Origin: Blastobasis lacticolella
Lineage: Eukaryota; Arthropoda; Insecta; Lepidoptera; Blastobasidae
Reading direction: 5' to 3'
Assembly (NCBI GenBank): GCA_905147135.1
Contig: LR990048.1
Location: 13,438,563-13,502,562 of the forward strand
DNA: 64,000 nucleotides
Made by a program: the position numbers and the translations under genes. The notes beneath the pieces were generated by a model that was not told where the DNA came from, did no database searches, and was given only the letters and a program-made list of their open reading frames with translations. How positions within the stretch are numbered: the stretch's first letter is position 1; each line of letters begins with the position of its first letter. Shown here one piece after another: positions 22,090-34,864 of the stretch.

Positions 22090-23240
22090 TTATTGAATTG
22101 AACAGAACAAATCAATCGATTTTCCTGCTTCACTTAATATTCTTAGTACTGTTGTAATCGGGGCGCTCAAAAGTAAGTTGGTTCTGCACTGCGGGGTAGC
22201 AAATGTCTTGTCTCTACAATTCCTTCGCAGTCTCGAATTTGGTACCAGTAATTCCATCGATTCCAGTACATCTGGGTTTGTTATGATACCCCGAAGCACC
22301 TTAAAGTACATAAGTTTCTAACGCCATATTTCGTCGAACCTGTAACTTAAAATATCCCACCAAACCCAACACGAAGAGTGTTGGATACATTAGAGGGTAG
22401 AATGGGTAGACTCCTTACAATAGACGTATCGTATCGACCTCCAGTAGACGTATCAGGTAAACTTATTTTGTAAATTTTCCAGCTAATTGATGTACTTTGT
22501 TTATAAAGGATTCCAAATAATTCAACATCTACATACATACATATATCAATGATGTGGTTTTGGAATGTGAGTTCACTTGTCATGAGAACTCCAAGGTCGC
22601 GGACTGCTGGAACCCGTGAGAATCTGTGGTTGTCGATTTCATATTGATATTCAATAAAGCCATGCCCTCGACTGTGTCATTACATGACACTTAGCAACAT
22701 TAAAATAGAGTTTGTTTTCGCGGCTCCACTGTGATACTCTGACAATGTTCTCTTGCAGTCTCTTGCAACCGGCTTCGCTATGTATCTTACAGCAGAGCTT
22801 TAAGTCGTCGGCCAACAATAAGCACAGGACATCATCATCAACCACTTCTGGAAGGTCATTGATCATAATAATGAACTGCAATGGTCCGAGATCTTGCAAC
22901 CGGCTTCGCTATGTATCTTACAGCAGAGCTTCAAGTCGTCGGCCAACAATAAGCACAGGACATCATCATCAACCACTTCTGGAAGGTCATTGATCATAAT
23001 AATGAACTGCAATGGTCCGAGATTGCAGCCCAGACTTGATTTCGGGTAAATAGTGTGAAATACTGCTTCGCAATCCAATTCGTATATTTCATATATTGCC
23101 GACGGTCTTTCAGGTAGCTAGCAAAAAAAGCAATAATTTTGGAGTAAACCCAAGCCTACTGAACTTCATCAACAAGATATCATTATTGAATAAGTCGAAA
23201 GCCTTCTCAAAATCAAAGTAGGCTACATCGAGTTGGCCAC
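22090..23240 (-). mobile_element. degraded CR1/Jockey-like LINE, reverse transcriptase to 3' end
   Basis: Reading on the minus strand from 23240 downward: LDVAYFDFEKAFD (RT motif A), YEIYELDCEAVFHTIYPKSS, LGPLQFIIMINDLPEVV, then a LLLADDLKLCCKIHSEAGC segment (the YADD-equivalent is LADD), VSQWSRENKLYFNVAKCHVM, and near the end FATPQCRTNLLLSAPITTVL with KSIDLF. This is the normal order for the RT and thumb of a non-LTR retrotransposon. Frameshifts, stops and an internal 131-bp duplication make it non-functional. Confidence 0.75.
22761..23022 (-). repeat. 131-bp tandem duplication inside the LINE
   Basis: 22761-22891 and 22892-23022 are nearly identical, with one visible substitution. They begin with TCTTGCAACCGGCTTCGC and end with GCAATGGTCCGAG. 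Since 131 is not a multiple of 3, the duplication shifts the RT frame. Confidence 0.85.
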
Positions 23241-23404
23241 CCACTCTCTCGTCCATAGCTTTCGTTGAATTCTGTAAGCCCTGGCCTGAACCTGTTGGGA
23301 ATTACTTGGGTAGGGTAGTGTAGGGTAAGCTAGGGTAGGGGTAGGATGCCACGCAAACGAAGTCGCGAAGGGCCTGCTTGCATAAGTATAATAAGATTTT
23401 GTTG

Positions 23405-23490
23405 TGATCTCCAACCCGCCTGCCAAACGTGGAGATCATGGCAATAACCTCCCTTTTCATGGTAGAGGCCCTAAGTCCTGATAGATAGAA
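23405..23490. repeat. interspersed repeat family R3 (inverted)
   Basis: ATCTCCAACCCGCCTGCCAA, CGTGGAGATCATGGCAATAA and GAGGCCCTAAGTCCT are the reverse complement of the R3 block at 5565-5640. Confidence 0.5.
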
Positions 23491-24469
23491 GATGATAGTC
23501 TGAATGAAAACGCGTGTTTCTCAAGCCAGAGAGGCCGGCTATAATAGTGACGATAATAATAAATTCGTAAAACTATGAAGTCACGGATATTATTCGTCAT
23601 TAATCTTTGTTGGCAGCTGCGTTACCTACCTATTCGTAATTATAGTGAACATTGAAGTAGACTAACTGGTTGATAGAGGGGTTCCGTATTATCTTTTTAC
23701 CCGGCTGCGTCAGAATGAGGGTTATGTTTTTCGAGCGTATGTGTGTGTGTGTATGTCTAATTCTTTGACACTGCCTTGATCCCTAACGGTTCATTGGATT
23801 TTAACATATGAGATGTTAGATAAAGTGGCTAAAATAAAATATCAAAATTGCGGATTTAAGGTGATACTGTGACTTTCTCTAAAACTAATAGAGTGAGATA
23901 TCAAAATAAAGGTCTTCAAATTCAATGTCAAAAATATATGCAGCTTACACACTTAAAATAACTTTTTGCTAATAAATTTTTAACTGCAGTCGTGGTTTTT
24001 TGTTTTTGTGCTACTTCCTTGTTTATTAAGACTATCCGCCCTGTTAGACAATGTATACAATCCGTTCAGCAAAACATAGAGTGAAAAGTAGAGCTACGTG
24101 ACGCTCAGTCTGCTGCTTACAAATAATTTAGGTACCCATATTTTGTATTTAAGTATATGTTTGGGCAACAGAGAGCGGGAACTCAGATTCAGTTTACATA
24201 ATGCTGAATGTCACAAATGAGGGATTATTTATTACGCTTCAACAAATCGATAAATTTCACAAATGTCGCTAATACAACATGGGTACTAGTTTAAAAAGTG
24301 ATGTGATTTGTTGCTGTCGAATTAACGACTGTGACTGAGTGCTCTATTTGAAACAAGTAGACACAAACTCAGACAAGACAAGACCTAGGAGGGTATCGTA
24401 GATATGTGTAGTAAATAATATTAGTTCCGAGATTGCCTCTCGAATTGCACAGGTTTTTTTGTTTTTTTT
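23491..24469. other. intergenic, no recognised feature
   Basis: No gene. A low-copy motif near 23700 (ATGTTTTTCGAGCGTATG) is shared in inverted form with 4700. Confidence 0.4.
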
Positions 24470-25395
24470 GCGGACCACCTGATGGAAAGTGGTCAACGCC
24501 GCCTATGGACATCAGCAGCACCAGGGGTGCTACCAATGCGTTGATCGCCTCTAATTAGACCCCTAATATACCTCTTGAACGATCCCATGTCATAGTCCAT
24601 AGGAAACACTATGGCTGGGAGCTCATTCCACATCCGAATCGTACGAGCGAGAAACGTTCTTGCGAATCTTCGCGTGGACACCACTAGAGGGTTCACGTAA
24701 TGGGGATGAGTACCCAGCCCCCGATGGGTGGTGCGATGGCGGAATTGTGCTGTGGGCACCAGATCGAATAATTTCTCAGAACACTCCCCATTATACAGCC
24801 GGTAGAAAACACACAGAGAGCCAAAGTCCCTTCGTTTAGCCAGTGGTTATAACTTGCTTGTCAGTATGGGATCGTTTGCAATTCGTACGGCGCGCCTCTG
24901 TACGGAGTCCAAAGGACTAAACGGGTCGGCAGTTTCGCCGGTCCAAAGATGGGAACAATACTCCATATGTGGCCGCACTTGTGCCTTATACAGCAACAAA
25001 CGTTGCTCTGGAGTGAAGTATCGCTTGGACCGGTTAAGCACGCCAAGTTTTTTCGAGGCTAGTTTAGCCTTACAATCCAGGTGACTTCGGAACCGCACGC
25101 CGTCCGATATTTCGACACCAAGGAACCTGATACTTTCTGAGATAGATAGGGGTGTTCCTTGGAACTGCGGCACCATGACAAAAGGATCCTTTTTGGCGGA
25201 AAATGCGCAGACCTGTGTCTTTGAGGAGTTGAATTCGACCAGGTTCAGTCTGCCCCACTGGGCAACTTGCTCCAAGGAGTGTTCAATCTCTGACACAAGT
25301 CTTATGAGGCTTTCCGACACCTCGGAACGGTTAATGCCAGTATTCCCATACACCTGCCATAGGCAAGTGGATTCACTCATCCGCTAGTTATTTGC
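24470..25395 (-). mobile_element. CR1/Jockey-like LINE, 3' third of ORF2 and 3' tail
   Basis: One long frame (24847-25380) gives the post-RT region: LEQVAQWGRLNLVEFNSSKT, then PLSISESIRFLGVEISDGV, KRYFTPEQRLLLYKAQVRPH and MEYCSHLWTGE. After a frame break at about 24850, a second frame gives FRHRTTHRGLGTHPHYVNPL, RTFLARTIRMWNELPA and GSTPGAADVHRR, the normal C-terminus. A short 3' tail with T-rich complement follows at 24452-24470. The element is 5'-truncated and has at least one frameshift. It is the longest copy here of the family whose tails are at 42233, 48957 and 58253. Confidence 0.8.
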
Positions 25396-27300
25396 TTATA
25401 CGTAACAAGGAACTCTAAGCTTAAATCGTCACTATTTTTATCCATTGCGTGTGCGCCGGACCTGTGAGCGGGCACAATGCGTAATCAATGCAAATTATAG
25501 ACAGAGTCACACCATCACCCATTCAAGCGTGAATTTGTATCTACAGCTGAGAATTGAAAAATATATAACCCGTGTTAATGTTTTATCTGTTACCCAACGT
25601 GAGCCTTTTTAGTTCGTATGTCAAAATTAGCAAAAAAATTTTGACGATTTATTGGTATCCGATTGAGCCGAAATTTGGTTTAGGTACCTATGTAACTTAG
25701 ATAATAATGCATTAATATGGTACCATGAAGCTGGTTTGATGATGGACTCGGAAGGTGGTAATAGGAACTAATGAACGCAATAATATAATCCCATATTTCT
25801 GGGCTCTTTGGAATGGGCTTGATGAGTAGATACTACACTGCGCAATAAAAGCTTGTTATGACCAAAATATTTTTAATTGAGAACTTATTTGTGGGTTGAT
25901 CCCCTACAGATATTGTCTTTGCCCTAGCGAATATTTTCCTTTGCATTTTAACTTTGGTACCTCAAAGGCCGACACCGCATCCGCTCCTCTTAGGTTGCTA
26001 AAGACGTATCCTGGATGACGGTGGCCCCTTCCCATCAGGTGGACCGTCTGACCGTGTGGGATCTCCGGTAGGTATAGTAAAATTGCAAGCCCTTCGATAA
26101 AGTATAAGGGTCTCGTACAATGCGACTAATGACTTAGAAGCTGAATAACCGTAGACCAGAAAATTGTTTTCTTTGAGTTGAAATAGTTGTGTACTTTCAA
26201 TTCAACACTGAGCTCCCCCTCGCCCCTGCTCAAGCGTGGAGACTCGGAACTCTCCACTAATGTGGAGGAGGCTGTGATTGTTACAAGCGGTTTATTTAAG
26301 AGTTTTAACGCAAATTGATTTTAGTAGGGAGGTGACGTGACTTAGAGCTTTTAGTATAATCTAGCCCGTTTTATTGAGATACAAAAAGGTGTCATTTATA
26401 ACAGGAAAATTCCATTCAAAATATACTAGTGGACTATAAATATAGGATTGTGAATAAAGTTGGTTACGAGTAGGATAAGGAGTCATAACACTTTAGGCAC
26501 GTTGAATGTAGTATGAAATGAATGACTAACATCATAGATATCATTAACATAGCATTGCTGTCTTGTCCAGGGCTGCAAGTTTTTACCAAATCAGTGTAGC
26601 GGTTTTGAGCGTTTTTGGGTATCGTATAGGGTTACCTACGGATATGGATACCTAATTTTTTTCGGATTTCCGATCGTTTCGGATATGAAAGAAATCCCTA
26701 CATTAATATCCATTAAATTGCAGATGATCCTCAATAGTCCTTTCGTTCGAATTCCTCGTAAAATTCGCTATCTATTTCCTCCATGAGTACACGCGACTTG
26801 ACGCGACCCGCCTCGCGGTCTGCGAGAGTGACGTCATTTGAGAGGGAATCGACCAAGGGGTCGTATTGCAAGACATCGCATCTATGTATAAGTAGATATT
26901 ATAGTAGTGCCAAAATCACTGAAACTGGGACGCATCGTAAAGCTCTTTAATGGGTCCGTTTCGTTTGAATACCTGTTCCAGAATAATGGCAATATATTTC
27001 TAGTTCACAGACAAGTTTATGGATAAGGCATGTCCTTGTAATATAATCAGATACAAAGAAGTGTTATTTTATGTGTATTATGGCTGTGTCTAAGACCATT
27101 CACCCTTATAATTACAAACATTGAAAATCGTCAGTCGCGCGCGTAAATAGAGCCTGCGTCTCGCCATAAGGCACCAGTGACAATATTAATTTGTAGTGGT
27201 TTAATTTAATTCATTAAATTCATAATATTAGTGTTTTTATTTTCATTTAAAACGGAAAATACTTTTTGAAATTCTGCCGTATGCGACCATACATTATCAG
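25396..27300. other. intergenic upstream of the MARVEL-like gene
   Basis: No gene seen. 26000-26075 holds a short LINE-tail remnant (CTTCCCATCAGGTGGACCGT), and 26225-26285 a piece shared with other repeats (CTCCACTAATGTGGAGGAGG). Confidence 0.4.
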
Positions 27301-27526
27301 CTAAGTGTACGTTTTCACATGGCGTTTATTGGGTCCTCGCAATCAAGCATTCGTTATGTCCCTGTAGCTAGCGATGACATCAGCGCACCGACTCGTCCGG
27401 GGCCGATACCTACACACGTACTTGTTCGGAACTCCACTCCGACGCACCGCAGTGTTGTATACGCGCTCCCGAGGCACGCCCGCGTGTTCAAGACTTGTTT
27501 ACTTCGGAAAGTGACTACCAAACAAA
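27301..27526 (+). promoter_or_regulatory. probable promoter/5'UTR of the MARVEL-like gene
   Basis: This GC-richer stretch lies directly upstream of the exon-1 start codon at 27527. It contains an upstream ATG (27319) that opens a 90-codon frame offset from the main start, so initiation at 27527 would need either a transcription start downstream of it or leaky scanning. The main start sits in a favourable AACAAAATGG context. No TATA box is obvious. Confidence 0.3.
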
Positions 27527-30500
27527 ATGGCCGTGAGCAGATTGTCCATCACCAAGTTTTTGGAGCTGGTGAGTGTTGCTATATGTTGTAAATACTTAAA
27601 TTCTTTTACTACTGTTTTCTTTTAAGCGTTTCGCGCGCACAAATGTAAACAAAGAAACGAGGACGCCGCCGCGCCGGCTCGATTCGGCGTCTGTTGCAAA
27701 AATATAATGCTTTCTGTTACCTTTTCGTTTACCTCTAAACTAAGAGAGACATATTCAAATAAAGATATAGCAAGTAGACCTCCGTGCTCCAGTACTAAGA
27801 AAAAGTTATTTCTTGGCCGCCTAGATTTACGATTACGACAATATTGTCTCGACAATTTATTGCTTTTGGTTGAAATAAGAAAATACGAATATGGATTACC
27901 ATTTTCGGCCACTGTCAGTGTTTAAATTTTTTGAGTTGGTAAGTCGGTTTATTTGTGGTGTTACTAATAGTAAAAGTTCGCTTGTAAGAACCGGAAATGT
28001 AGCTTTATAGCTTAGTAGTGGACCCGGCGCAACTTCGTTTGCGTTTACTTTACCCCTACCTACCCTTCTTTTCTTGCTTAGAAACCTTCCTCTTGAATCA
28101 CTCTATCCATTGATCAAAACAGCATTAAAATCCGTTGCGTAGTTTAAAAGATCTCAGCGTACACACAGGGACAGACGGCAAAAGTGACTTTGTTGTATCC
28201 TATGTATAGAAGTCTAACTTGCACAGAAAGAGTTCAGTCAAACATTCTCTAATCTCTAATGTTTTGAGTTTAAAAATAGACGTAGTAAAGGGTTCGTTAA
28301 CATTCTGTTGCAATCGTAATTGCTATGCTATGCCAGTGCTACACACGCAAGAACTTTTACGCTTAGGTATTAGTTCTAATATTGTTTGATGCTATGGGGG
28401 CTAACTGAAAACTTAACATTTTTTTTATAATTCTGCTTATAATACAGTTAATTCTGTTTAGGGTAAGTTACTCATTCTTACAGCTTCATCAAATTTGGAT
28501 ACCTATTTCTTATACTTATTTCTTCATACTTTTCTTTTTTTACGATATTTTTTTAAATGATTTATATAAATAATAAAACTAGGCAGATACGTTAGATATT
28601 TAGCAGAACTGCTTCTACGAAAACTGACAAACACTTAAAATGTTTGAATAACTCGAGTACTAGATATCTATTGTACATCCACAATGAAGTAATGTTTTGA
28701 TCTATATTTCGTACGTATTTTTATTACCTAAGCACTGATCCTTGGATAGCCACTATCGCCGTACTTAGAATCCGTTTACGAAAGATTAACCTGTTTCAGT
28801 ACATGTGTACTTTATCGTCACCAGGTTTTAGAACACGTAATCGTGTTGAGTAATTTAATTTATGACTTCTTGTGAAACATTGAGTACTTAGGTACTTATA
28901 AGTACACATATGTCACAATAAAAAATAATCTATTTAATACATATTAAACAGAGAGGGTGTCGCTGACTGCAGTCTAAATCGCTAGACATATTTTGAACAA
29001 ATTCACATACCTCAAAATGAAATGAATGAATGAAAAATTATTTATTGCTCATACACAAATATAACAAAAACAAAGGAAAAAAGAAAAAGCAACCGGCGGC
29101 CTTATAGCTTAAAGCGATTTTATCCAGGCAATCTTAGACACCTAGTAAACAGAATATAAATTGAAACAGGAAAAAAATGAAACAGGAATACTTATGTTTA
29201 TGCGAATACGGTAAACAAGCTTAATAATATTAAAAATTATTAGGTGACATTTACGTCTTATTAAAAATACAAAACAAACTATTAAAACATTAAAATTTAT
29301 AACACGTACCAGAAACGCAGACGTTTCTATTCTGACAAATTTTATGTTACTTATATCAAAACTGCGCCTTGAAGGAAGTATTACTCCGACGTTCATGCTG
29401 CTTGCACATGAACAACAAAAACATTGAAGCCGGAAGAAAAAAAATACCAGATGCAATGTTCCATGACCAAGCGACCGACGCATCGCGTAGCGTGGTCACA
29501 GAAATGTGTATTGACCTCGGATCATCGTAACCTGTTTAGGAAAGCGTGGGCTGCCTGGTTCCCATACTAACTTGGCTGCTTTGTTTACGGTCGCTTTAAT
29601 ACTCGGCGCCGGCGTTTTAGTACACGAGACATCAAACACTGAGGTGTCTTGTCTCTTTTTCGTAATTTTGAAAATATTGGGTGTAAAGGTTAACTTGATA
29701 GATGAAATTATCCAAAAAGTGAAGACGAATTTCAAACGCAGAATGGGTTTATCTATATATTCATAGTATAAAACACAGTCGCTTCCCGCCGTCTGTCCTT
29801 ATGTATCTACGTATGTATATGTGTATGTGTTTTGGTATGTATCTATGTATGCGTAGATATTTTAAACTTCGCAATGGATTTTAATGCGGTTTTTTAAAAT
29901 ATACAGTGTGATTCAAGATGAAGGTTTATAAGCAAGAAAAAAGTAGATAGGAGTAAAGTAGGCGCCGGGACTATTAGTTATTTATACGCATCAGTAGCCT
30001 TTTAATCAAACCATACCTATATCGCTACAACGTGGAAAGTAGGTGTAGACTGGGATGACTCCTTTGCAAACCCAGATCGTTCAACTAAAAATAGAAGGTG
30101 TTGATCCCAGCGCATTGCAGATCGCTGCGAGAGACGTTAAAACTGGAAATCCCATGGGGTTCTCAATACACCAACCTAACCAATAATTTAACATATAGGT
30201 TTAAATTAAACAAATCTGAAAATTGCTGCATTGGTTAAACCTACAGCAGATAGCAGGTTTATATCATTTCGCGATTTGGTACTCGGCGGTCAGAATGATA
30301 GATGAGTGAAGTATTAGAATCAGATAAGAATGAAAGAAAATACCCATTTATCCTTACCCATCTTTGGTTTAAAAAGCATACATTATCATATCATATACAT
30401 ATCTTTAAAGTAAAATATGTTTATTGCACTTACTTCCAAGACACAAAAGTACAAAACGTGCAATACAATTACAAAAAGAGGAAAACAAAATATATTTATC

Positions 30501-33500
30501 AAAAAATACGCCAATTGTCAGCTGTGAAGGTTAAACAAGAACGTGTATTTAAAAAAATAATTGTTGTCCGCAACTGTTTACTAAGTGATAGCACAGTATT
30601 GATATCACTATGTATAATACTTCGAACCCGATAGTCGTATGTTTATTCAGGCCAATGCGAGCCGCTCTGGTGGGTCAAGAGTTTCACTATTTCACTCCAG
30701 AAAAGGCAGTGCCCTGTACATTTGTATGCCCGTGGCGTGTGAATGCACTTTCATATCAGGCGGCCAATATAGCAAACGACAATTATCAACCATTGTAATT
30801 CTCTGTGGGCGGATTCATGACAATTGTAATAATAACCCTCTCAAAACAGTCTTTGATACTAAATTAACTTTTGAATAGTCCATTTTGCGTGTAAATGTCG
30901 CAACTAAGTATTATATATTTTCAAGTGACAACATTATTATTATCAATATTACGCTACAAACTCTTTATTAGCTTGCACATTTCATGTCTTTAATATTTTA
31001 ATTTGTTTGCAACTATCTACACTTCTTGTAAAACATTGTACATACCTCTATACAAATAAATAGGACATTTACGTAACATTTCAGTTTGGTTAATTAATTT
31101 TAAACATGCCGTGAGTAGTTTGACAATTAACCTCAATTTCATAATCGTCGTAATTGGATAAGAATGGTCATTAAACAAAACAAAAATAAGGACATTTTGT
31201 ACCAAGAAACATCGCTACTGAACGATAACTCTTTTGGAATGTTGTCGATTATTTTCAAACATATTCTTTTTAATAAATTAAATCTAGGTATTTATAGCTC
31301 AGTGGAAATTTTAACCAGCTAATCTCTGCGTATCAATTCATCTTTCATCTCCAACAAATTGGCACACACTATACATTAATGTATAGTATAATATGCTCGT
31401 AGATCGAGTAGGTACAACGTTTGGTAAGGCCAAGGTAAAGCTGACCACATCCTACCTATATACGCGTACTATATTAATGATCTTGTTTATAGCGTACTCG
31501 CTATGTCATAGGCCCGATTTAGCAGATGACGAGATTGTAAATTAAATCACTTATCATTCAATAAGCATTGGTATTCACACTTAAGTGCTTTGGAATGCAG
31601 GAACTACTTCTAATAAATAACAAATTTAATATCAATATGCTTGGACAAATTCACACAGCGCCATCTAGCCTCAAAGTAAACAAATCTTGTGTTATGATTG
31701 ATAGAAAACTGATCAAGACCCGTAACAGAAATTAAAATTCATCATTTCAATTTCTGCTCGGCCGGGAATCGAACCCGGGTCCTCTGCGTGGCAGACTAAC
31801 TGAACCACTCGGGTCGTCAACTAAGATATATGTATTGAATACGTCTTATTTTATAACAAAATGACTCTATCCTGCGACAATATTTTGTCTAAGTCTCATA
31901 CTCTCCATACTTTACAGTTTCTATAGTTTACCTAGTACCTACCTCATACCAACAGGTGCCCAATACATAAAATATAATTATTCCTCACGTTGCTTAGGTG
32001 TTATGAAACATCGAACTAAATTAAGCAGTACAATAGTCTATCTCTTATTGTTTTTTCACATCTAAATCACCACTTGGCAGTGTTACGCAAAACACTTGCG
32101 ATGTATCTATAACTAGGTGGGTGCGACACACCGTAGTCGTCAAATTTACATTACCATAAAAAGAGGTGTAACTGAGGAACTAATTAGCGATGCGCAGCTA
32201 GAATTACCAAATGACCAACATTAGTTTTTAGCGGGCGAGCATTAATTAAGTTTTGACAAACAGCCCCTGCTATTAGTAAGGCTCTTTGTGGTTGATGTCA
32301 TCGACTACTCGGCGGTTATTAAATACATCAATTATATTTTCTAAAGGGTAAATGTACGGGTAGAAGGAAAGGAACTGGCTAGGCGTAAGTTTCGAAGTTT
32401 TGATACATACTTACTTATTAGTTTCCTTTTTTAACGTAGTTTTAGTTAGGATTTATTATTATTGTCATATTTAATATAATGGGCCATATTAAAAAAATGT
32501 AACCTTATTAGTTAATTGAAAATGTAAACCTTGCTTCTATTAAGCCGTCGAACATGCTTGTATCGTGTGATTTAATTCTTATTATTGATAGCGTCTTATT
32601 TTTCGGTATTATCCAGTTCTAATAACCGTGATTATTGGGTAGAGAATTGTACTAGGTAGGTTTATATATGTAGGTACATAAAATGCGTAAACAGTTCCAC
32701 AAGTCCACATCTGTGTTGAGAGCGGAACTGTTTTATGCATTCTGAGATGGATGTAACTGTATAGAGCTATTGTTTGGTATCAATGAATAATGAAGTCATC
32801 AGAGGATTAGGTACAGGAAACTAATACAAGTGCGTGACATGATTCATAAATTGTTGTTTATAAAATCAGGGCTGTTTAAATTTTTGTTTATTTGGCGGCT
32901 ATTGTAATTATATAGTTCAATTAATCAAAATATACGTAAATTGCGGTTTTCAACCACTGTATATCCATAGAACAGTATCGTAAAAGTTGAAGATATATGC
33001 AGACCAAACTGCTCGTTGATTCGCTCGCAAGGTCCACGCCTTGGCGGCCTCGCACGCGACTTGCATTCGTAGTGGAATGACATCATCCGAACCCCGCTGC
33101 CACCTACCAAATAGGTCGAGTGACGTCACGCACGGGGGCGGCTGTAGTAAAGCTGACGTCATCCCTAAACAATATCACGTTGAATGATGAGAAAATATGG
33201 AAATGATTGCTCTAATCCGTAGTGTAGTTTATTTAGCATTAATGGACCGGCGCGACTTCGTTCGGGTACACCTACTTTACCCCTACCTACTGTTTTTTCT
33301 TGCATATAAACCTTCCTCTTGAATCACTATGTAGTTTAAAAGATCTAAGCGTAAATAAATACATAGAGATAAATGGCGGGAAGTGACTTTGTTTTATACG
33401 ATGTAAAAAAGAAGGCCATCGGGGAGAAAGTGGCTACGTCACATGACTGTGGGTGATGTCAATATGACAAGATTGTACGAAATGACAGTCGCGAACTTTT

Positions 33501-34864
33501 GTTTACTTTCGATGGATTTGCTGTACTTATATGTGTTTTATACATATGTATTGAACTTCTCACAGAAACATCTCGTCCGCTGATATTTAGTTTCGCTGAG
33601 GGTATGATGAATGATGAGCAAAAAGTTATACCTAGAGATAGAGTAGCCCACTTACAACTAGGTATTTGCTTCTCGTTAGGTATTTGCTGTGTAGTGTCTG
33701 GTAGAATAGAAAAGTAATAACTCCTTCGTCGGTATCATTGAAATGGGTAACCAGCTACGACTTCCGTGGATTAAAACAACCGGCAGCATAGTTTTCAATT
33801 GAGTATTTTCAGCATTGCGACCTCCAACCCACCTGCCAGTGGAGTTTATAGAAGCTCTACTAATGTGGAGAAGGCTCCAGTCCAGCAGTGGACTGTTTTG
33901 CATGCGAGGGCGTTATATGTGATGTGTTAGGTATACTTGGCGGTCATGGCAGTCTGCGCCGACATAAGTTTCAGTTTCAATAGCCTGTCTGTTATGGTTT
34001 CCAGGCATTGACCTGCGCCTGCGTCGCGCTCGACTACTACACCTACGAGTCGACGCCTGACCATGGCATGCTGGTCACCGGCACCTACATCGGGTACCTG
34101 ATCATCTTCGCTGGCGCTGCCGCTGGTAAGGCTTCGACGACTTCTGTTCATCATCAGAATATAATCATCTACGTCATCGTTCATGATTTTGTACTGACGC
34201 AGAATTAAATTTCTCCCTGATATTCATAAGCATCAACAGTAGCAACCTTGTATTGATAATTTCTGTTGTAATAATTTCTATTCCGGGATTAGACAATATT
34301 TATCACCACATCGTTAACAGATTACACCTAATCTTCGTTATCATTTAAGAATTAAATTTTGTACCTTTGAATCTTATGAACAAATTTCTTTAACATTATC
34401 AACGGGATATTTATCAATTGCTTAAGATGTTATGTTTACGATATTTCAGGTTACGTGATGCAGACCCCCTCCCACAAGCGCGTCGATATATTTTACTCAC
34501 TCGTTGGCTGCGCCCTGTTCGTTGCCGCTGGAGCAGTCGTCATAGATAAGTGAGTCATAATAATTTTTGTTGGGTAGATTATTGGATTTTGTATTGTAAG
34601 CAGTGTAAAACTTACATTGCATAGCCAATCAGGCTAGTGTTGCTGGCAATATCGCCGGCCACTGTGCTGTAGTTAGAGGACTTTTGCTTACCTATTTCTC
34701 GTAGGCAAAAGCACCTTAATGATAACAAATTGTTTGCTTTTATTTACAGGTACCAGGGAGCAAGTGGCGAGACCGCTAAGAAAGCTTTAGCGAAGGGTTC
34801 TCTGTCGATCATCAACGGTGCCATTCTCTTGGCTGACGCTGTGTTCACCCACCGCGGCGGCTAG
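27527..34864 (+). CDS. MARVEL/Snakeskin-like four-helix membrane protein, complete four-exon gene
   Basis: Coding exons are 27527-27568, 34005-34125, 34450-34549 and 34750-34864. All introns are GT-AG, in phases 0, 1 and 2, and the joined frame is 378 nt (125 residues plus stop). The protein starts MAVSRLSITKFLELALTC (TM1). An extracellular-type loop YYTYESTPDHG follows, then TM2 (GTYIGYLIIFAGAAAGYVM), a short charged turn SHKRVDIFY, TM3 (SLVGCALFVAAGAVVI), a loop KYQGASGETAKKALAKG, TM4 (SLSIINGAILLADAVF) and a short THRGG tail. The layout, the small-residue helices and the G-x-L-x-I-x-N-G-A TM4 pattern resemble insect Snakeskin and related MARVEL-like proteins, some of which work at smooth septate junctions. 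The precise role of this member is inferred only from that resemblance. Intron 1 is 6.4 kb and full of repeats. Confidence 0.75.
28015..28210. repeat. interspersed repeat family R2, in intron 1
   Basis: GTGGACCCGGCGCAACTTCG, TACTTTACCCCTACCTACCC, AGCATTAAAATCCGTTGCGT and GACAGACGGCAAAAGTGACT match 11590-11790. Confidence 0.55.
28211..29024. other. intron 1, no recognised feature
   Basis: AT-rich intronic sequence. Confidence 0.4.
29025..29483 (-). mobile_element. LINE 3'-end remnant, in intron 1
   Basis: On the minus strand a 113-codon frame holds VILPSRRSFDISNIKFVRIE, followed by a decayed hydrophobic stretch. Its 3' side carries GCGGCCTTATAGCTTAAAGC and TTTATTGCTCATACACAAAT, which look like a LINE 3'UTR with a short-repeat tail (AATGAATGAATG). 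The frame does not encode an intact domain. Confidence 0.45.
29484..31641. other. intron 1, repeat remnants only
   Basis: At about 29760-29960 lies a partly inverted R2 copy (CAGTCGCTTCCCGCCGTCTG). At 30400-30790 is an undefined repeat-like block (GTTTATTGCACTTACTTCC). The 110-codon frame at 30302 is lysine/tyrosine-rich and unconvincing. Confidence 0.35.
31642..31820 (-). mobile_element. SINE family A, minus strand, internally deleted
   Basis: The tRNA-like head is at the right: the complement of the B box GGTTCGATTCC lies at 31765-31775 and GAACCACTCGGGTCGTC closes it. The tail (GGACAAATTCACACAGCGCC, CATCTAGCC) is at the left. Part of the body seen at 13200 is missing. Confidence 0.7.
31821..33239. 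other. intron 1, no recognised gene
   Basis: AT-rich, except 33000-33165, which is GC-richer and holds two TGACGTCA-type motifs (near 33120 and 33153). This could be an intronic regulatory element. No exon is supported. Confidence 0.35.
33240..33410. repeat. interspersed repeat family R2, in intron 1
   Basis: ACCGGCGCGACTTCGTTCGG, CTTTACCCCTACCTAC, AACCTTCCTCTTGAATCACT and GGCGGGAAGTGACTTTGTTT match the R2 copies at 11590 and 28015, with an internal deletion. Confidence 0.55.
33815..33905. repeat. interspersed repeat family R3 relative, in intron 1
   Basis: CGACCTCCAACCCACCTGCC and AATGTGGAGAAGGCTCCAGT match the inverted R3 block at 23405 and the piece at 26230. Confidence 0.45.
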
